Shown: positions 7,127-14,897 of the stretch, piece by piece
Numbering within the stretch: position 1 is the first letter of the stretch
Layout of the letters: the number at the start of each line of letters is the position of its first letter
Origin: Acuticoccus sp039189655
Lineage (GTDB): Bacteria > Pseudomonadota > Alphaproteobacteria > Rhizobiales > Amorphaceae
Assembly (NCBI GenBank): GCA_039189655.1
Contig: JBCCYN010000061.1
Coordinates: 1 to 24,191 of the forward strand
DNA: 24,191 nucleotides
Reading direction: 5' to 3'
Notes under the pieces: model-generated
Databases searched by the model: none
The model's input: only the letters and a program-made list of their open reading frames with translations
Told to the model about the DNA's origin: nothing
Position numbers and translations under genes: made by a program

Positions 7127-7516
7127 ATGGCGAAGGAAGCCACCCGCGTTCGCCGCAGGGAGCGCAAGAACATTACGTCAGGCATTGCCCACGTGAATGC
7201 CTCGTTCAACAACACGAAGATCACCATCACCGATGCCCAGGGCAACGCGATTTCGTGGTCCTCATCGGGGGCTATGGGCTTTAAGGGCTCGCGCAAATCT
7301 ACGCCCTATGCCGCCCAGGTCGCGGCCGAGGATGCCGCGAAGAAGGCGTCTGAGCACGGCATGCGCACCCTTGAGGTGGAAGTGACCGGGCCAGGATCGG
7401 GTCGCGAGTCGGCGCTTCGTGCGCTTCAAGCGGCCGGTTTCACGATCACTTCCATTCGTGACGTGACGCCCATCCCGCACAACGGCTGCCGCCCGCCCAA
7501 GCGCCGCCGGGTCTGA
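7127..7516 (+). CDS. rpsK: 30S ribosomal protein S11
   Basis: S11 lies on the platform of the 30S subunit near the mRNA exit side. The 129-residue product contains GIAHVNASFNNTKITITDAQGN, GAMGFKGSRKSTPYAAQVAA and the C-terminal GCRPPKRRRV, all diagnostic of the family. The ATG start has AGGAAAGC a few bases before it. The gene lies 15 bases after rpsM and 68 bases before rpoA, inside the conserved alpha operon order. Confidence 0.98.
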   Translation: MAKEATRVRRRERKNITSGIAHVNASFNNTKITITDAQGNAISWSSSGAMGFKGSRKSTPYAAQVAAEDAAKKASEHGMRTLEVEVTGPGSGRESALRALQAAGFTITSIRDVTPIPHNGCRPPKRRRV

Positions 7517-7584
7517 ATATCGAAGAAGACAAAGATCGCCATCGCCGTGCCGTTCGGGTGCGGCAAACCAAGAGGCGCCCATAA

Positions 7585-8610
7585 GTGACGACCAACCAGA
7601 AGAACTGGCAAGAACTCATCCGACCCAACAAGCTGGATGTGACGCCCGGCTACGACCCCAAGCGCATCGGCACCGTGGTGGCCGAGCCGCTCGAGCGCGG
7701 CTTTGGCCTGACGCTCGGCAATGCGCTGCGCCGCGTGCTCCTGTCTTCGCTGCAGGGCGCTGCGGTGACGTCCGTGCAAATCGACTGCGTGCTCCATGAG
7801 TTTTCATCCATGTCCGGCGTGCGCGAAGACGTCACCGACATCATCCTCAACGTGAAGGAAATCGCCGTGCGCATGGCGGGCGAAGGTCCCAAGCGCATGG
7901 TTTTGCGCAAGCAAGGACCCGGTCCGGTAACCGCAGGCGACATCCAGACAGTGGGGGATGTGTCCATCCTCAACCCCGACCACGTGCTGTGCACGCTGGA
8001 CGAGGGCGCCGATATCCGCATGGAGTTTTCCGTGAACACCGGCAAGGGCTATGTGCCGGCGGACAGGAACCGCCCGGAAGACGCGGCCATCGGGCTGATC
8101 CCGGTGGACTCCCTTTATTCGCCGGTGAGAAAAGTTTCCTATAAGGTGGAAAACACCCGCGAAGGGCAAGTGCTCGACTACGACAAGTTGAGCATGCAGG
8201 TGGAGACCGACGGTTCGCTGTCGCCGGAAGACTCGGTCGCCTACGCGGCGCGGATTCTCCAAGACCAGCTTTCCATCTTCGTGAACTTCGAGGAACCCAC
8301 GAAGCAGGAGGTCTCCGACGATGTGCCGGAACTCGCGTTCAATCCGGCGCTTCTCAAGAAAGTGGACGAGCTGGAGCTTTCCGTGCGCTCCGCCAACTGC
8401 CTGAAGAACGACAACATCGTCTACATCGGCGATCTCATTCAGAAGTCGGAAGCGGAGATGCTTCGCACGCCGAATTTTGGCCGTAAATCTCTCAATGAGA
8501 TCAAAGAGGTGTTGGCGCAGATGGGGCTCCACCTGGGCATGGATGTGCCCAACTGGCCGCCAGAGAACATCGAAGAGCTCGCGAAGCGCTACGAAGACCA
8601 CCACTATTGA
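7585..8610 (+). CDS. rpoA: DNA-directed RNA polymerase alpha subunit
   Basis: The alpha subunit dimerises to nucleate RNA polymerase assembly and contacts upstream promoter DNA and activators. The 341-residue product has the N-terminal assembly domain (residues 1 to about 235: NWQELIRPNKL, EPLERGFGLTLGNALRRVLLSS) and a linker. The C-terminal domain follows from about 258, with LSVRSANCLKNDNI and RTPNFGRKSLNEIKEVL. The C-terminal extension WPPENIEELAKRYEDH is as seen in alphaproteobacterial members. The start is a GTG at 7585; the family N-terminus fits with only a few extra residues, and GAGG lies 9 bases upstream. It is separated from rplQ by 99 bases that hold two hairpins. Confidence 0.98.
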   Translation: MTTNQKNWQELIRPNKLDVTPGYDPKRIGTVVAEPLERGFGLTLGNALRRVLLSSLQGAAVTSVQIDCVLHEFSSMSGVREDVTDIILNVKEIAVRMAGEGPKRMVLRKQGPGPVTAGDIQTVGDVSILNPDHVLCTLDEGADIRMEFSVNTGKGYVPADRNRPEDAAIGLIPVDSLYSPVRKVSYKVENTREGQVLDYDKLSMQVETDGSLSPEDSVAYAARILQDQLSIFVNFEEPTKQEVSDDVPELAFNPALLKKVDELELSVRSANCLKNDNIVYIGDLIQKSEAEMLRTPNFGRKSLNEIKEVLAQMGLHLGMDVPNWPPENIEELAKRYEDHHY

Positions 8611-8613
8611 TTT

Positions 8614-8656
8614 TTTGCGGGGATTTTACCCCGCAAAGGCCCGGCATCGCCGGCCC
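8614..8656 (+). promoter_or_regulatory. Two tandem stem-loops between rpoA and rplQ
   Basis: TTTGCGGGG at 8614-8622 pairs perfectly with CCCCGCAAA at 8629-8637 around a 6-base loop. Directly next to it, GGCCCGGC at 8638-8645 pairs with GCCGGCCC at 8649-8656 with one mismatch. There is no T-run after either stem, so read-through into rplQ is expected. The structures could mark an mRNA processing site or lower rplQ expression relative to rpoA. Confidence 0.5.
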
Positions 8657-8709
8657 CAATGCGCGAACGCCGGAGGCGCACCGGCCATACCAACGAGGAG
8701 GATGGCGCG

Positions 8710-9129
8710 ATGCGTCACAAGAAATCTGGCCGCAAACTCAATCGCACGTCGAGCCATCGCCTTGCCATGTTTGCCAACATGTCGGCCTCGTTGATCCGCC
8801 ACGAGCAAATCGTCACCACCGTTCCGAAGGCTAAGGAACTGCGGCCGTTTGCCGAAAAGCTCATTACCCTTGCCAAGCGCGGCGATCTTCATGCCCGCCG
8901 CCAGGCCATCTCCAAGGTCCGCGACAAGGAAGCCGTGGCAAAGCTCTTTGAAACCCTTGGCCCCCGCTATGAGGGGCGTAACGGCGGCTACACGCGCATC
9001 ATGCGGGCCGGATTCCGCTACGGCGACAACGCGCCCATCGCGGTGATCGAGTTTGTGGATCGGGATGAGGACGCCCGGGGCGCTGAGGATCGCGCACGGG
9101 TAGAAGCTGAAGAGGCCGCCGAGGCGTAA
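8710..9129 (+). CDS. rplQ: 50S ribosomal protein L17
   Basis: L17 is a large-subunit protein near the peptide exit tunnel. The 139-residue product starts MRHKKSGRKLNRTSSHRLAM, the family signature, and continues LIRHEQIVTTVPKAKELRPFAEKLITLAKRG and YTRIMRAGFRYGDNAPIAVIEF. It ends in a short acidic alanine/glutamate tail. The ATG at 8710 is preceded by GAGGAGG about 8 bases upstream; the open frame continues 17 codons upstream but without family similarity. It is the last gene of the alpha operon and converges with bpt. Confidence 0.98.
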   Translation: MRHKKSGRKLNRTSSHRLAMFANMSASLIRHEQIVTTVPKAKELRPFAEKLITLAKRGDLHARRQAISKVRDKEAVAKLFETLGPRYEGRNGGYTRIMRAGFRYGDNAPIAVIEFVDRDEDARGAEDRARVEAEEAAEA

Positions 9130-9232
9130 CTGCTTCCGGCGTTTCTGAAGGGTCTGGGCCGGCCGGGCCAGGGCGTTGCGCCAGCCGGGACGACCGGCGT
9201 GTTCTGGACGGGCTGTTGACGAGCGCGGCGGC

Positions 9233-10078
9233 TTAGGCGCGCACCCACCCCCGGGCGCTCAGATGCTCCTGGGGCTGGAAGCGCGATTTATAGGCCATCT
9301 TGTCCGAACCACCGACCCAGTAGCCGAGATAGACGTACGGCAGACCCAGTTCCGCTGCGCGTGCCACATGGTCGAGGATCATGTAGGTGCCCAGGGATTG
9401 GGCAGCCTCATCCGGCTCGAAGAATGAGTACACCATGGACAGGCCGTCGGCGAGAACGTCCGATAGCGCGCAGGCCACCAGGGGGCCACGCCCGGCCGCA
9501 TCGTTCCTTCGGTATTCGAAGAGCCGCGTGTCCACGTGGGTGTCTTCCACCATCATGGCGTAGTCCAGCACCGTCATGTCAGCCATGCCGCCATCGGTGT
9601 GGCGGCTGTCCAGGTAGGCGCGGAATACGGAGTACTGCTCCGATGACGGCAGTGCTGGGCGTTCGTGTCGCTCAAGGCCCGCGTTGACCTTCATGATGCG
9701 CCGGAGAGATCGGGTCCAGACGAACTCATCCACCAAAACACGCACGGAGACGCAGGCCCGGCAGCCCTCGCAGGCGGGGCGGTAGGCGATATTCTGGCTG
9801 CGCCGGAAGCCGCCCTGGGTGAGGAGATCGTTCAGCGATTCGGCCCGTCCGCCCACCAGGTGCGTAAAAACCTTCCGCTCGTAGCGATCCGGCAAGTAGG
9901 GACAGGGCGAGGGGGCGGTCAGATAAAACTGCGGGTGTTCCGACAGCCGGCGAACCGTGACTTTGCGCTTTCGCCTCGGCGGTTTTTCGGTCGAAATGGT
10001 GGCGGACGCGGGCTCGCCGGCGCAAGTGTCCTCGCGCAGCGTCTCGTTCTCGTCGAAGCGGTCGTTCGACTTCACCAT
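9233..10078 (-). CDS. bpt: Aspartate/glutamate leucyltransferase (bacterial arginyltransferase-like)
   Basis: Bpt-type enzymes transfer leucine from Leu-tRNA to proteins with N-terminal aspartate or glutamate, marking them for ClpS/ClpAP degradation. The 281-residue product shows the family path: PQFYLTAPSPCPYLPDRYERKVFTHL, GFRRSQNIAYRPACEGCRACVSVRVLVDEF with its conserved cysteines, and YSFFEPDEAAQSLGTYMILD. It ends with LGLPYVYLGYWVGGSDKMAYKSRFQP. About 46 residues precede the usual N-terminus and include a basic patch (PPRRKRK). No later start codon in frame fits, so the ATG at 10078 is used, although its ribosome site is weak. It lies 69 bases after the SLC13-type gene and may share its transcript. 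Bpt is favoured over an arginyl-specific Ate by general similarity to bacterial members. Confidence 0.9.
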   Translation of the reverse strand: MVKSNDRFDENETLREDTCAGEPASATISTEKPPRRKRKVTVRRLSEHPQFYLTAPSPCPYLPDRYERKVFTHLVGGRAESLNDLLTQGGFRRSQNIAYRPACEGCRACVSVRVLVDEFVWTRSLRRIMKVNAGLERHERPALPSSEQYSVFRAYLDSRHTDGGMADMTVLDYAMMVEDTHVDTRLFEYRRNDAAGRGPLVACALSDVLADGLSMVYSFFEPDEAAQSLGTYMILDHVARAAELGLPYVYLGYWVGGSDKMAYKSRFQPQEHLSARGWVRA

Positions 10079-10147
10079 CCGTTCCGACCCGTCTGCGCCC
10101 GGTGCCGCGCGCCGCCATGGTGCCCGCGCAAAGACCCCCCAGGGGCG

Positions 10148-11950
10148 TCAGATACCGTAATACCAAGGCCCTGCAAGGGAGAAGACCCCCCAGAGCAGCA
10201 AAATGAGCGGCCCTCCGGCAACAACGAAATCACGGTAGCGGTAATGGCCAGGCCCCATCACAAGCAAGTTGGTCTGATACGCGACCGGCGTAGCAAAAGA
10301 TGCGTTGGCCGCGAGTATCACTGTGACGACGAATGGCTCCGCAGGCAAGCCAAGACGCTCCGAAACACCGATCGCAATGGGTGTAAACAGCACTGCCGCT
10401 GCGTTGTTGGTCAAAAGATTTGTAATAACTGCAATAATTATGAAAAGGGCCGACATAACCATGGCCGGAGGTGCCTCCGACAGGGCGGAAAGGAGACCCG
10501 TGGCGAGTAGTTCGGCACCGCCAGTGGCTTCAAGGGCGGTGGCGGAGGCGATGGCAGAGGCGATCAGCATCACGATTCGCCCATCCACCACGCGGGCAGC
10601 CTGGCGCGTGTTGAGGCAACGCGTGGCAAGCATCGCGAAAGCCCCGAGCACGGCAGCCGCCACGATGGGCATCAGGCCCGACGCTGCCGCCCCGATCACC
10701 GCGAAGAAGATGCAGAGCGCAATGGGAGCCCGTTGGCGGGCGGGGACATCTGCGGCCGTCCAATCGATGAGCAAAATGTCGCGGTTGCCCCGCAACTCCT
10801 CAATCCCCACTCGGCGGCCGCCGAACAGGAGAACGTCCCCCGCTTCCATGCGGATATCGGCTAGGGGCATGCGCGGCATGCGAGAACGCCGCTCAATCGC
10901 GAGTACCACGCACCCGGTCTCGCCGCGAAACCCCGATTGGGAGATGGTGCGACCAATGAGCCGCGAACCCGGAGCCACGATCCCCTCCGCAAGGGTGACG
11001 ACGCCGGGGGGAATGTCCTCACTGCCCTCGGCAATGACGGTGCCGGTGTCGCTGAGTGCGCGCTCCAGGGCGCTGCGGGTGGCGGCGACGATCACCACGT
11101 CTCCGGGGCGCAGCGTCAGGTTCTCAAAGGGTGGAAGGTGGGGCCGCTCACCCCGCTGGACGAGCCGTACCGTCATGTCGCGCAGCTGGGGAAACATGCC
11201 GGCGTTGGCCGTCGCGCCCACCAGGTGATGGCCGGCGCGGATGGGAATTTCCGCAATGAATTGTTTGCCTTGGCTGCCGCGCAGCTGGTCGGCCATGGTG
11301 CTTCTTTTGCGCAGTAGAAAGGGCACCACGCCGAGGACGTAAGGAAGGCCGAAGGCCGCCAGGATCAGCGCCAGCGGGGTGAAGGAGAAGAAGGAAAAAT
11401 CCACCGCGCCGTATTGGCGCGCCACGTCGGCGGCGAGGAGGTTGGTGGACGAGCCGATCAGCGTCGTCATGCCGCCCAGGATGGTGACGAACGAGAGCGG
11501 CATCATCACCCGCGCCGCGTCGCTTTTCATGGCGTTCGCCATCACCGAGATGAGCGGGATGAACATCACCACCACCGGGGTGTTGTTCATGAAGGCTGAG
11601 AGCACTGCGATGACCAGAAAAACTATGAGAAGGCCTGCGGAGCCGGCCTGCCCGACAAAGCCCACCAGCACCTGCGCTGGCCGTTCCAGGGCATCGGTGT
11701 GGTAAAGGCCCTGCCCGACGATGAGGAGCGCGGTGATGGTGATGAGGCCGGTGTTGGCAAACCCCCCGAGGATCGACTCCACGCCCAAAAATCCCTCCTC
11801 CACCGGCAGGCCGAGGATGACAAAGAAGACGAGGTAGGCGGCAAGGACGCCAAGGCTGATGGCCTCGATGGAGTATCGCTCGGTGGCGTAGAGCAGCGTC
11901 GAGACGATGATGACGCCGAGCGTCGCGACCATGGCGAAGATCGGATCCAT
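10148..11950 (-). CDS. SLC13/DASS-family anion transporter with two TrkA-C domains
   Basis: The 600-residue inner membrane protein is a probable sodium-coupled anion transporter of the SLC13 (divalent anion) type. Membrane helices occupy about residues 5-213 and 408-600. Each half carries the substrate hairpin motifs: NNTP at 122-125 and SSTN at 167-170 in the first half, and TNNAAAVLF followed by FATPVAYQTN in the second. The central soluble part, about 230-397, contains two tandem TrkA-C (RCK C-terminal) domains, each ending in LRPGDVVIVAA- or MEAGDVLLFGG-like strands. The substrate cannot be read from the sequence; relatives move sulfate, dicarboxylates or other oxyanions. The ATG at 11950 overlaps the stop of a small upstream frame (TGATG), and its ribosome site is weak. 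bpt follows downstream. Confidence 0.88.
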   Translation of the reverse strand: MDPIFAMVATLGVIIVSTLLYATERYSIEAISLGVLAAYLVFFVILGLPVEEGFLGVESILGGFANTGLITITALLIVGQGLYHTDALERPAQVLVGFVGQAGSAGLLIVFLVIAVLSAFMNNTPVVVMFIPLISVMANAMKSDAARVMMPLSFVTILGGMTTLIGSSTNLLAADVARQYGAVDFSFFSFTPLALILAAFGLPYVLGVVPFLLRKRSTMADQLRGSQGKQFIAEIPIRAGHHLVGATANAGMFPQLRDMTVRLVQRGERPHLPPFENLTLRPGDVVIVAATRSALERALSDTGTVIAEGSEDIPPGVVTLAEGIVAPGSRLIGRTISQSGFRGETGCVVLAIERRSRMPRMPLADIRMEAGDVLLFGGRRVGIEELRGNRDILLIDWTAADVPARQRAPIALCIFFAVIGAAASGLMPIVAAAVLGAFAMLATRCLNTRQAARVVDGRIVMLIASAIASATALEATGGAELLATGLLSALSEAPPAMVMSALFIIIAVITNLLTNNAAAVLFTPIAIGVSERLGLPAEPFVVTVILAANASFATPVAYQTNLLVMGPGHYRYRDFVVAGGPLILLLWGVFSLAGPWYYGI

Positions 11951-12298
11951 CAGCGGCGGGACCGAAGGTTTGATCGGCGTGCGCCTGGCCGGGTCCGGCG
12001 AAGCCGTTCACACCCTGATCGCCTCGGTTTTTCGGGCCGTCCGTCAGTGGCCGGGGGCCGCACGGTGTGCGGGCTATGGGTCCGACGGGCCACGGCCCAA
12101 GCCAGCTTGCAGGCGGAGGTTGCGGGTGTTGGGGCCGATGGGAAGCAAGAACCGGCAAAAATCACCTGCGACGGGAACGGGCTGCCCATGGCGAGCTGGC
12201 CTTGCTAGCGCCAGGACCCGCCGGGGTGCGGGCACCCTCTGACGCCTGCGGATTGGTCGATTTTTGCCACCAGCTCTTCTGTGCTTCCGTGTCACTGT
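11951..12298 (-). other. Long untranslated leader of the SLC13-type gene
   Basis: If the promoter at 12305-12333 is real, about 350 bases of transcript precede the transporter gene. The stretch holds a GGGTG/CACCC hairpin with a 4-base loop (12224-12237). It also holds a 79-codon open frame from an ATG at 12189 to a TGA that overlaps the transporter ATG (TGATG). That frame has no good ribosome site and no recognisable product. I do not recognise a known riboswitch, and I see no other gene between 11951 and 12404. Confidence 0.35.
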
Positions 12299-12304
12299 CA
12301 CTCG

Positions 12305-12333
12305 CTCTAGGTGACGAGGGGCGCGCCGGTCAA
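12305..12333 (-). promoter_or_regulatory. Putative promoter of the SLC13-bpt unit with overlapping operator-like inverted repeat
   Basis: On the minus strand TTGACC, a 17-base spacer and CTAGAG resemble the rhizobial housekeeping promoter. The -10 box lies inside an inverted repeat GTCAC-N9-GTGAC at 12297-12315, next to a further direct copy of GTCAC at 12291-12295. A repressor bound there would block the promoter. It sits just after the hairpin that ends the hemB-ilvA unit. Confidence 0.4.
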
Positions 12334-12347
12334 AGCGGACGATGTCG

Positions 12348-12369
12348 CGAACGCCCCAAGGGGCGCTCG
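12348..12369 (-). terminator. Hairpin downstream of ilvA, probable terminator
   Basis: CGCCCC at 12352-12357 pairs with GGGGCG at 12360-12365, and three further base pairs continue beyond one mismatch, making a strong stem 36 bases after the ilvA stop on the minus strand. There is no T-run after it. Its position between ilvA and the next promoter fits a transcription end. Confidence 0.45.
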
Positions 12370-12404
12370 TCGGCGCGGTGGTGTGACATTGGAGCGGCGC
12401 TCCG

Positions 12405-13679
12405 TCAGAACTCGCCATCAACGTTGGTGTCGATGAGGGCCCTGAGCCCGGCAGCTTCGACGGCTGCAACCACCCGATCGGTGTGGGCATCGTCTCTAGT
12501 CTCCACCAGGAGACGGATGGATGTCTCCCGGGCGAGATGGCCAAGATCAAGGCGATTGTGGGTGACTTCCAAAATGTTGCCGCCGGCTTCACCGACCGCC
12601 GTGGTGAGGCGGGCAAGGAGCCCCGGCTCGTCAGGATAGCGCACCACCAGGGGGATGATCCGCTGCTCTCGGGCAAGCTCGCGCACCATGATGGACGCGA
12701 GGAGGCGGGGATCAATGTTGCCGCCGCAAAGAACGAGCCCAACATTGCGCCCGCGGAAGGCCGCCGGATCGGTCAGCATCGCCGCAAGGCCCGCCGCGCC
12801 AGCCCCCTCGGCCATGGTTTTTTGCAAGGTGAGATAGGCGTTCACCGCCCGCTCCAGGGCCGGTTCGTCCACAAGAATGATGCGGCTCACCCAGCGCTTG
12901 ATAATGGGAAGGGTCAGTTTGCCGACGGTTTTGACGGCAATTCCCTCGGCGATGGTGGCGCCACCAAAGACCGCTTTTTTGCCTGCAAGGGCGGCCGTGG
13001 CGGACGCAAACAGTGCGGCCTCCGCTCCAATAATCTCGATGTTTGGATTGATGGCCTTCGCGGCGATGGCGATCCCGGCAATCAATCCCCCACCACCGAT
13101 GGGAACGACGATGACGTCGAGTTCCGGGGCCTGCTCCAGCAGTTCAAGGCCCACCGTCCCCTGGCCGCGGATGATGTGGGGATCGTCGTAGGGATGGATG
13201 ACGATCCGTCCCTCCTTCTGCGCAAGCGCTGCACAGTGGACGGCGGATTCAGCAAGGGTTTCGCCGGCAAGCAGTATCCGTGCTCCGTGGGCCTCCGTCG
13301 CCGCGATCTTCACCGACGGCGTGCGCTCCGGCATCACGATGGTAGCCGAGATTCCGAGCCGCGCCGCATGGTAGGCCACCGCCTGGGCGTGGTTGCCCGC
13401 CGACATGGCCGTAACGCCCGCGGCCCGTTCGGTGGCGGTCAGCGACGATAGCTTGATGAAGGCACCACGCTCTTTGAACGCGCCAACCGTGTGCATGTTC
13501 TCAAATTTTACCCACACGTGTGCGCCGGTGAGCGCCGAAAGGCGTGGGGAAGGAATGCAGGGCGTGCGCGTCAAAACGCCGTCGAGTTGGCGCGCGGCAT
13601 CTTTGATGGCGTCCAGGGTGACGGTGTGCGAATCCGCCGCCACAGTTTCGGCGCGTGTGGCGGTGGGCTGCCCGTCCAC
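12405..13679 (-). CDS. ilvA: Threonine ammonia-lyase with C-terminal ACT domain
   Basis: This PLP enzyme deaminates threonine to 2-oxobutanoate, the first committed step toward isoleucine or a catabolic step. In the 424-residue product, KFENMHTVGAFKERGAF places the PLP-binding lysine at residue 69. SAGNHAQAVA at 93-102 holds the substrate carboxylate, and the phosphate-binding PIGGGGL lies at 193-199. A single ACT-type regulatory domain follows at about 340-415 (YPDEPGLLARLTTAVGEAGGNILEVTHNR). One ACT domain and this length match the shorter TdcB/IlvA class rather than the two-domain E. coli IlvA, so biosynthetic or degradative use is open. The start is a GTG at 13679 without a clear ribosome site, only 6 bases after hemB, so translation is probably coupled; a GTG at 13643 is an alternative. 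Confidence 0.92.
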   Translation of the reverse strand: MDGQPTATRAETVAADSHTVTLDAIKDAARQLDGVLTRTPCIPSPRLSALTGAHVWVKFENMHTVGAFKERGAFIKLSSLTATERAAGVTAMSAGNHAQAVAYHAARLGISATIVMPERTPSVKIAATEAHGARILLAGETLAESAVHCAALAQKEGRIVIHPYDDPHIIRGQGTVGLELLEQAPELDVIVVPIGGGGLIAGIAIAAKAINPNIEIIGAEAALFASATAALAGKKAVFGGATIAEGIAVKTVGKLTLPIIKRWVSRIILVDEPALERAVNAYLTLQKTMAEGAGAAGLAAMLTDPAAFRGRNVGLVLCGGNIDPRLLASIMVRELAREQRIIPLVVRYPDEPGLLARLTTAVGEAGGNILEVTHNRLDLGHLARETSIRLLVETRDDAHTDRVVAAVEAAGLRALIDTNVDGEF

Positions 13680-13685
13680 GGTGCG

Positions 13686-14726
13686 TCAGCCTGGGTTCCC
13701 GGCGGCGGCCAGGGCGTGGGCCACCCGCGGGGCGTGATAGGTCAAGATGCCGTCCGCGCCGGCCCGCTTGAACGCGGTCAGGCTTTCCATCATGACCCGC
13801 TCGCCGTCGATCCATCCGTTCTGAGCGGCGGCCTCGATCATCGCGTACTCCCCCGACACCATGTAGGCGAAAGTGGGAGCACCGAACCGTTCTTTGATGC
13901 GCCATACGATGTCGAGATAGGGAAGGCCCGGCTTCACCATGATCATGTCGGCGGCCTCTTCAAGGTCGAGTTCCACCTCCCGCAGCGCTTCATGGCCGTT
14001 GGCAGGGTCCATCTGGTAGGTGCGCTTGTCACCCTTCAGCGCAGATGACGCGCCCACCGCATCGCGGAACGGGCCATAAAACGCGCTCGCATACTTCGCC
14101 GCGTAGGCCATGATTTGCACGTGCTCAAATCCCTCCCCATCGAGGGCACGCCGGATTGCGCCGACGCGGCCGTCCATCATGTCCGAGGGGGCAATGATAT
14201 CGCACCCGGCACGGGCTTGGTTGAGCGCCTGATTGATGAGCTGGGCGATGGAAACGTCGTTGACGATCTCATCGCCCGACAAAATCCCATCGTGGCCGTG
14301 GCTGGTGTATGGGTCGAGGGCCACATCCGTCATGATGCCGACGTCCGGAACCTGCGCGCTAACCTCCCGGCACGCCCGGCAAACAAGGTTTTCCGGATTG
14401 ACGGCTTCCGAGCCAATGTCATCGCGCTTGTCAGGACCCGTATAGGGAAAGAGCGCGATAAGCGGGATTTTGAGCTCCTGGGCCTCCTGGGCAGCGGCAG
14501 TCACCTCGTCCACCGAATGGCGCACCACGCCGGGCATTGATGGCACCGATTCGCGAACGCCCACCCCCTCCGTGACGAAGATGGGCCAGATAAGATCGTT
14601 TACCGTCAGGGTGTGTTCCCGCACCAGCCGCCGGGACCAGTCGGTACGACGCAGCCGCCGCATTCGGCGACCTTTGATGATTTCGGCCATGTCCGGCGTG
14701 AAGGGTGATCGAACCTTAAATTCCAC
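13686..14726 (-). CDS. hemB: Porphobilinogen synthase (delta-aminolevulinic acid dehydratase)
   Basis: HemB condenses two 5-aminolevulinate molecules to porphobilinogen in haem and tetrapyrrole synthesis. With the GTG at 14726 as start the product is 346 residues. Active-site lysines are visible in AYAAKYASAFYGPFRDA (about Lys211) and IMVKPGLPYLDI (about Lys265). The region VALDPYTSHGHDG at about 136-147 lacks the cysteine cluster of zinc enzymes and looks like the magnesium-type active site. The N-terminal RRMRRLRRTDWSRRLVREH is typical of the family. I preferred 14726 because GGGAGACAGG lies just before it and the promoter at 14759-14786 excludes anything earlier; the ATG at 14690 remains possible. 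ilvA follows after 6 bases. Confidence 0.95.
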   Translation of the reverse strand: MEFKVRSPFTPDMAEIIKGRRMRRLRRTDWSRRLVREHTLTVNDLIWPIFVTEGVGVRESVPSMPGVVRHSVDEVTAAAQEAQELKIPLIALFPYTGPDKRDDIGSEAVNPENLVCRACREVSAQVPDVGIMTDVALDPYTSHGHDGILSGDEIVNDVSIAQLINQALNQARAGCDIIAPSDMMDGRVGAIRRALDGEGFEHVQIMAYAAKYASAFYGPFRDAVGASSALKGDKRTYQMDPANGHEALREVELDLEEAADMIMVKPGLPYLDIVWRIKERFGAPTFAYMVSGEYAMIEAAAQNGWIDGERVMMESLTAFKRAGADGILTYHAPRVAHALAAAGNPG

Positions 14727-14758
14727 GATGCCTGTCTCCCATGACCGCGCGCGGGCAA

Positions 14759-14786
14759 ATTCTAGTTTGAATTGTTCTTTTGACAA
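14759..14786 (-). promoter_or_regulatory. Promoter of hemB-ilvA
   Basis: On the minus strand TTGTCA, a 16-base AT-rich spacer and TAGAAT match the sigma70 consensus well (five of six bases in each element). The transcript would start near 14752, so translation must begin downstream of that, at 14726 or 14690. This is the best promoter match I saw in the window. Confidence 0.6.
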
Positions 14787-14808
14787 AGCTGAACCTGCGA
14801 ACCACACG

Positions 14809-14826
14809 GAGCTTCCGCCGAAGCTC
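14809..14826. promoter_or_regulatory. Inverted repeat between divergent promoters
   Basis: GAGCTTC and GAAGCTC form a perfect 7-base inverted repeat with a 4-base centre. It lies between the -35 of the hemB promoter (23 bases away) and the putative -35 of the acyl-CoA dehydrogenase promoter (11 bases away). It could be an operator shared by the two divergent units, or a chance structure. Confidence 0.35.
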
Positions 14827-14836
14827 TGGGGCGTGT

Positions 14837-14865
14837 TTGCAGGAGGCCACCGCGTAAGCCATACC
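14837..14865 (+). promoter_or_regulatory. Putative promoter of the valine-degradation genes
   Basis: TTGCAG, a 17-base spacer and CATACC give a moderate sigma70-type match. The start would be near 14872, about 26 bases before the acyl-CoA dehydrogenase ATG. Confidence 0.35.
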
Positions 14866-14897
14866 GTTGGCGCCGGGTTGGGCCGAAGAGGCGTTTC

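Noticed and set aside
9155..9172. CTGG/CCAG GC-rich stem after rplQ as a terminator
   Set aside because: The stem is short with a bulge and has no T-run; not distinguishable from background.
12483..13451. 322-codon plus-strand frame opposite ilvA
   Set aside because: It is antisense to a well-supported threonine ammonia-lyase; long antisense frames are expected at this GC content.
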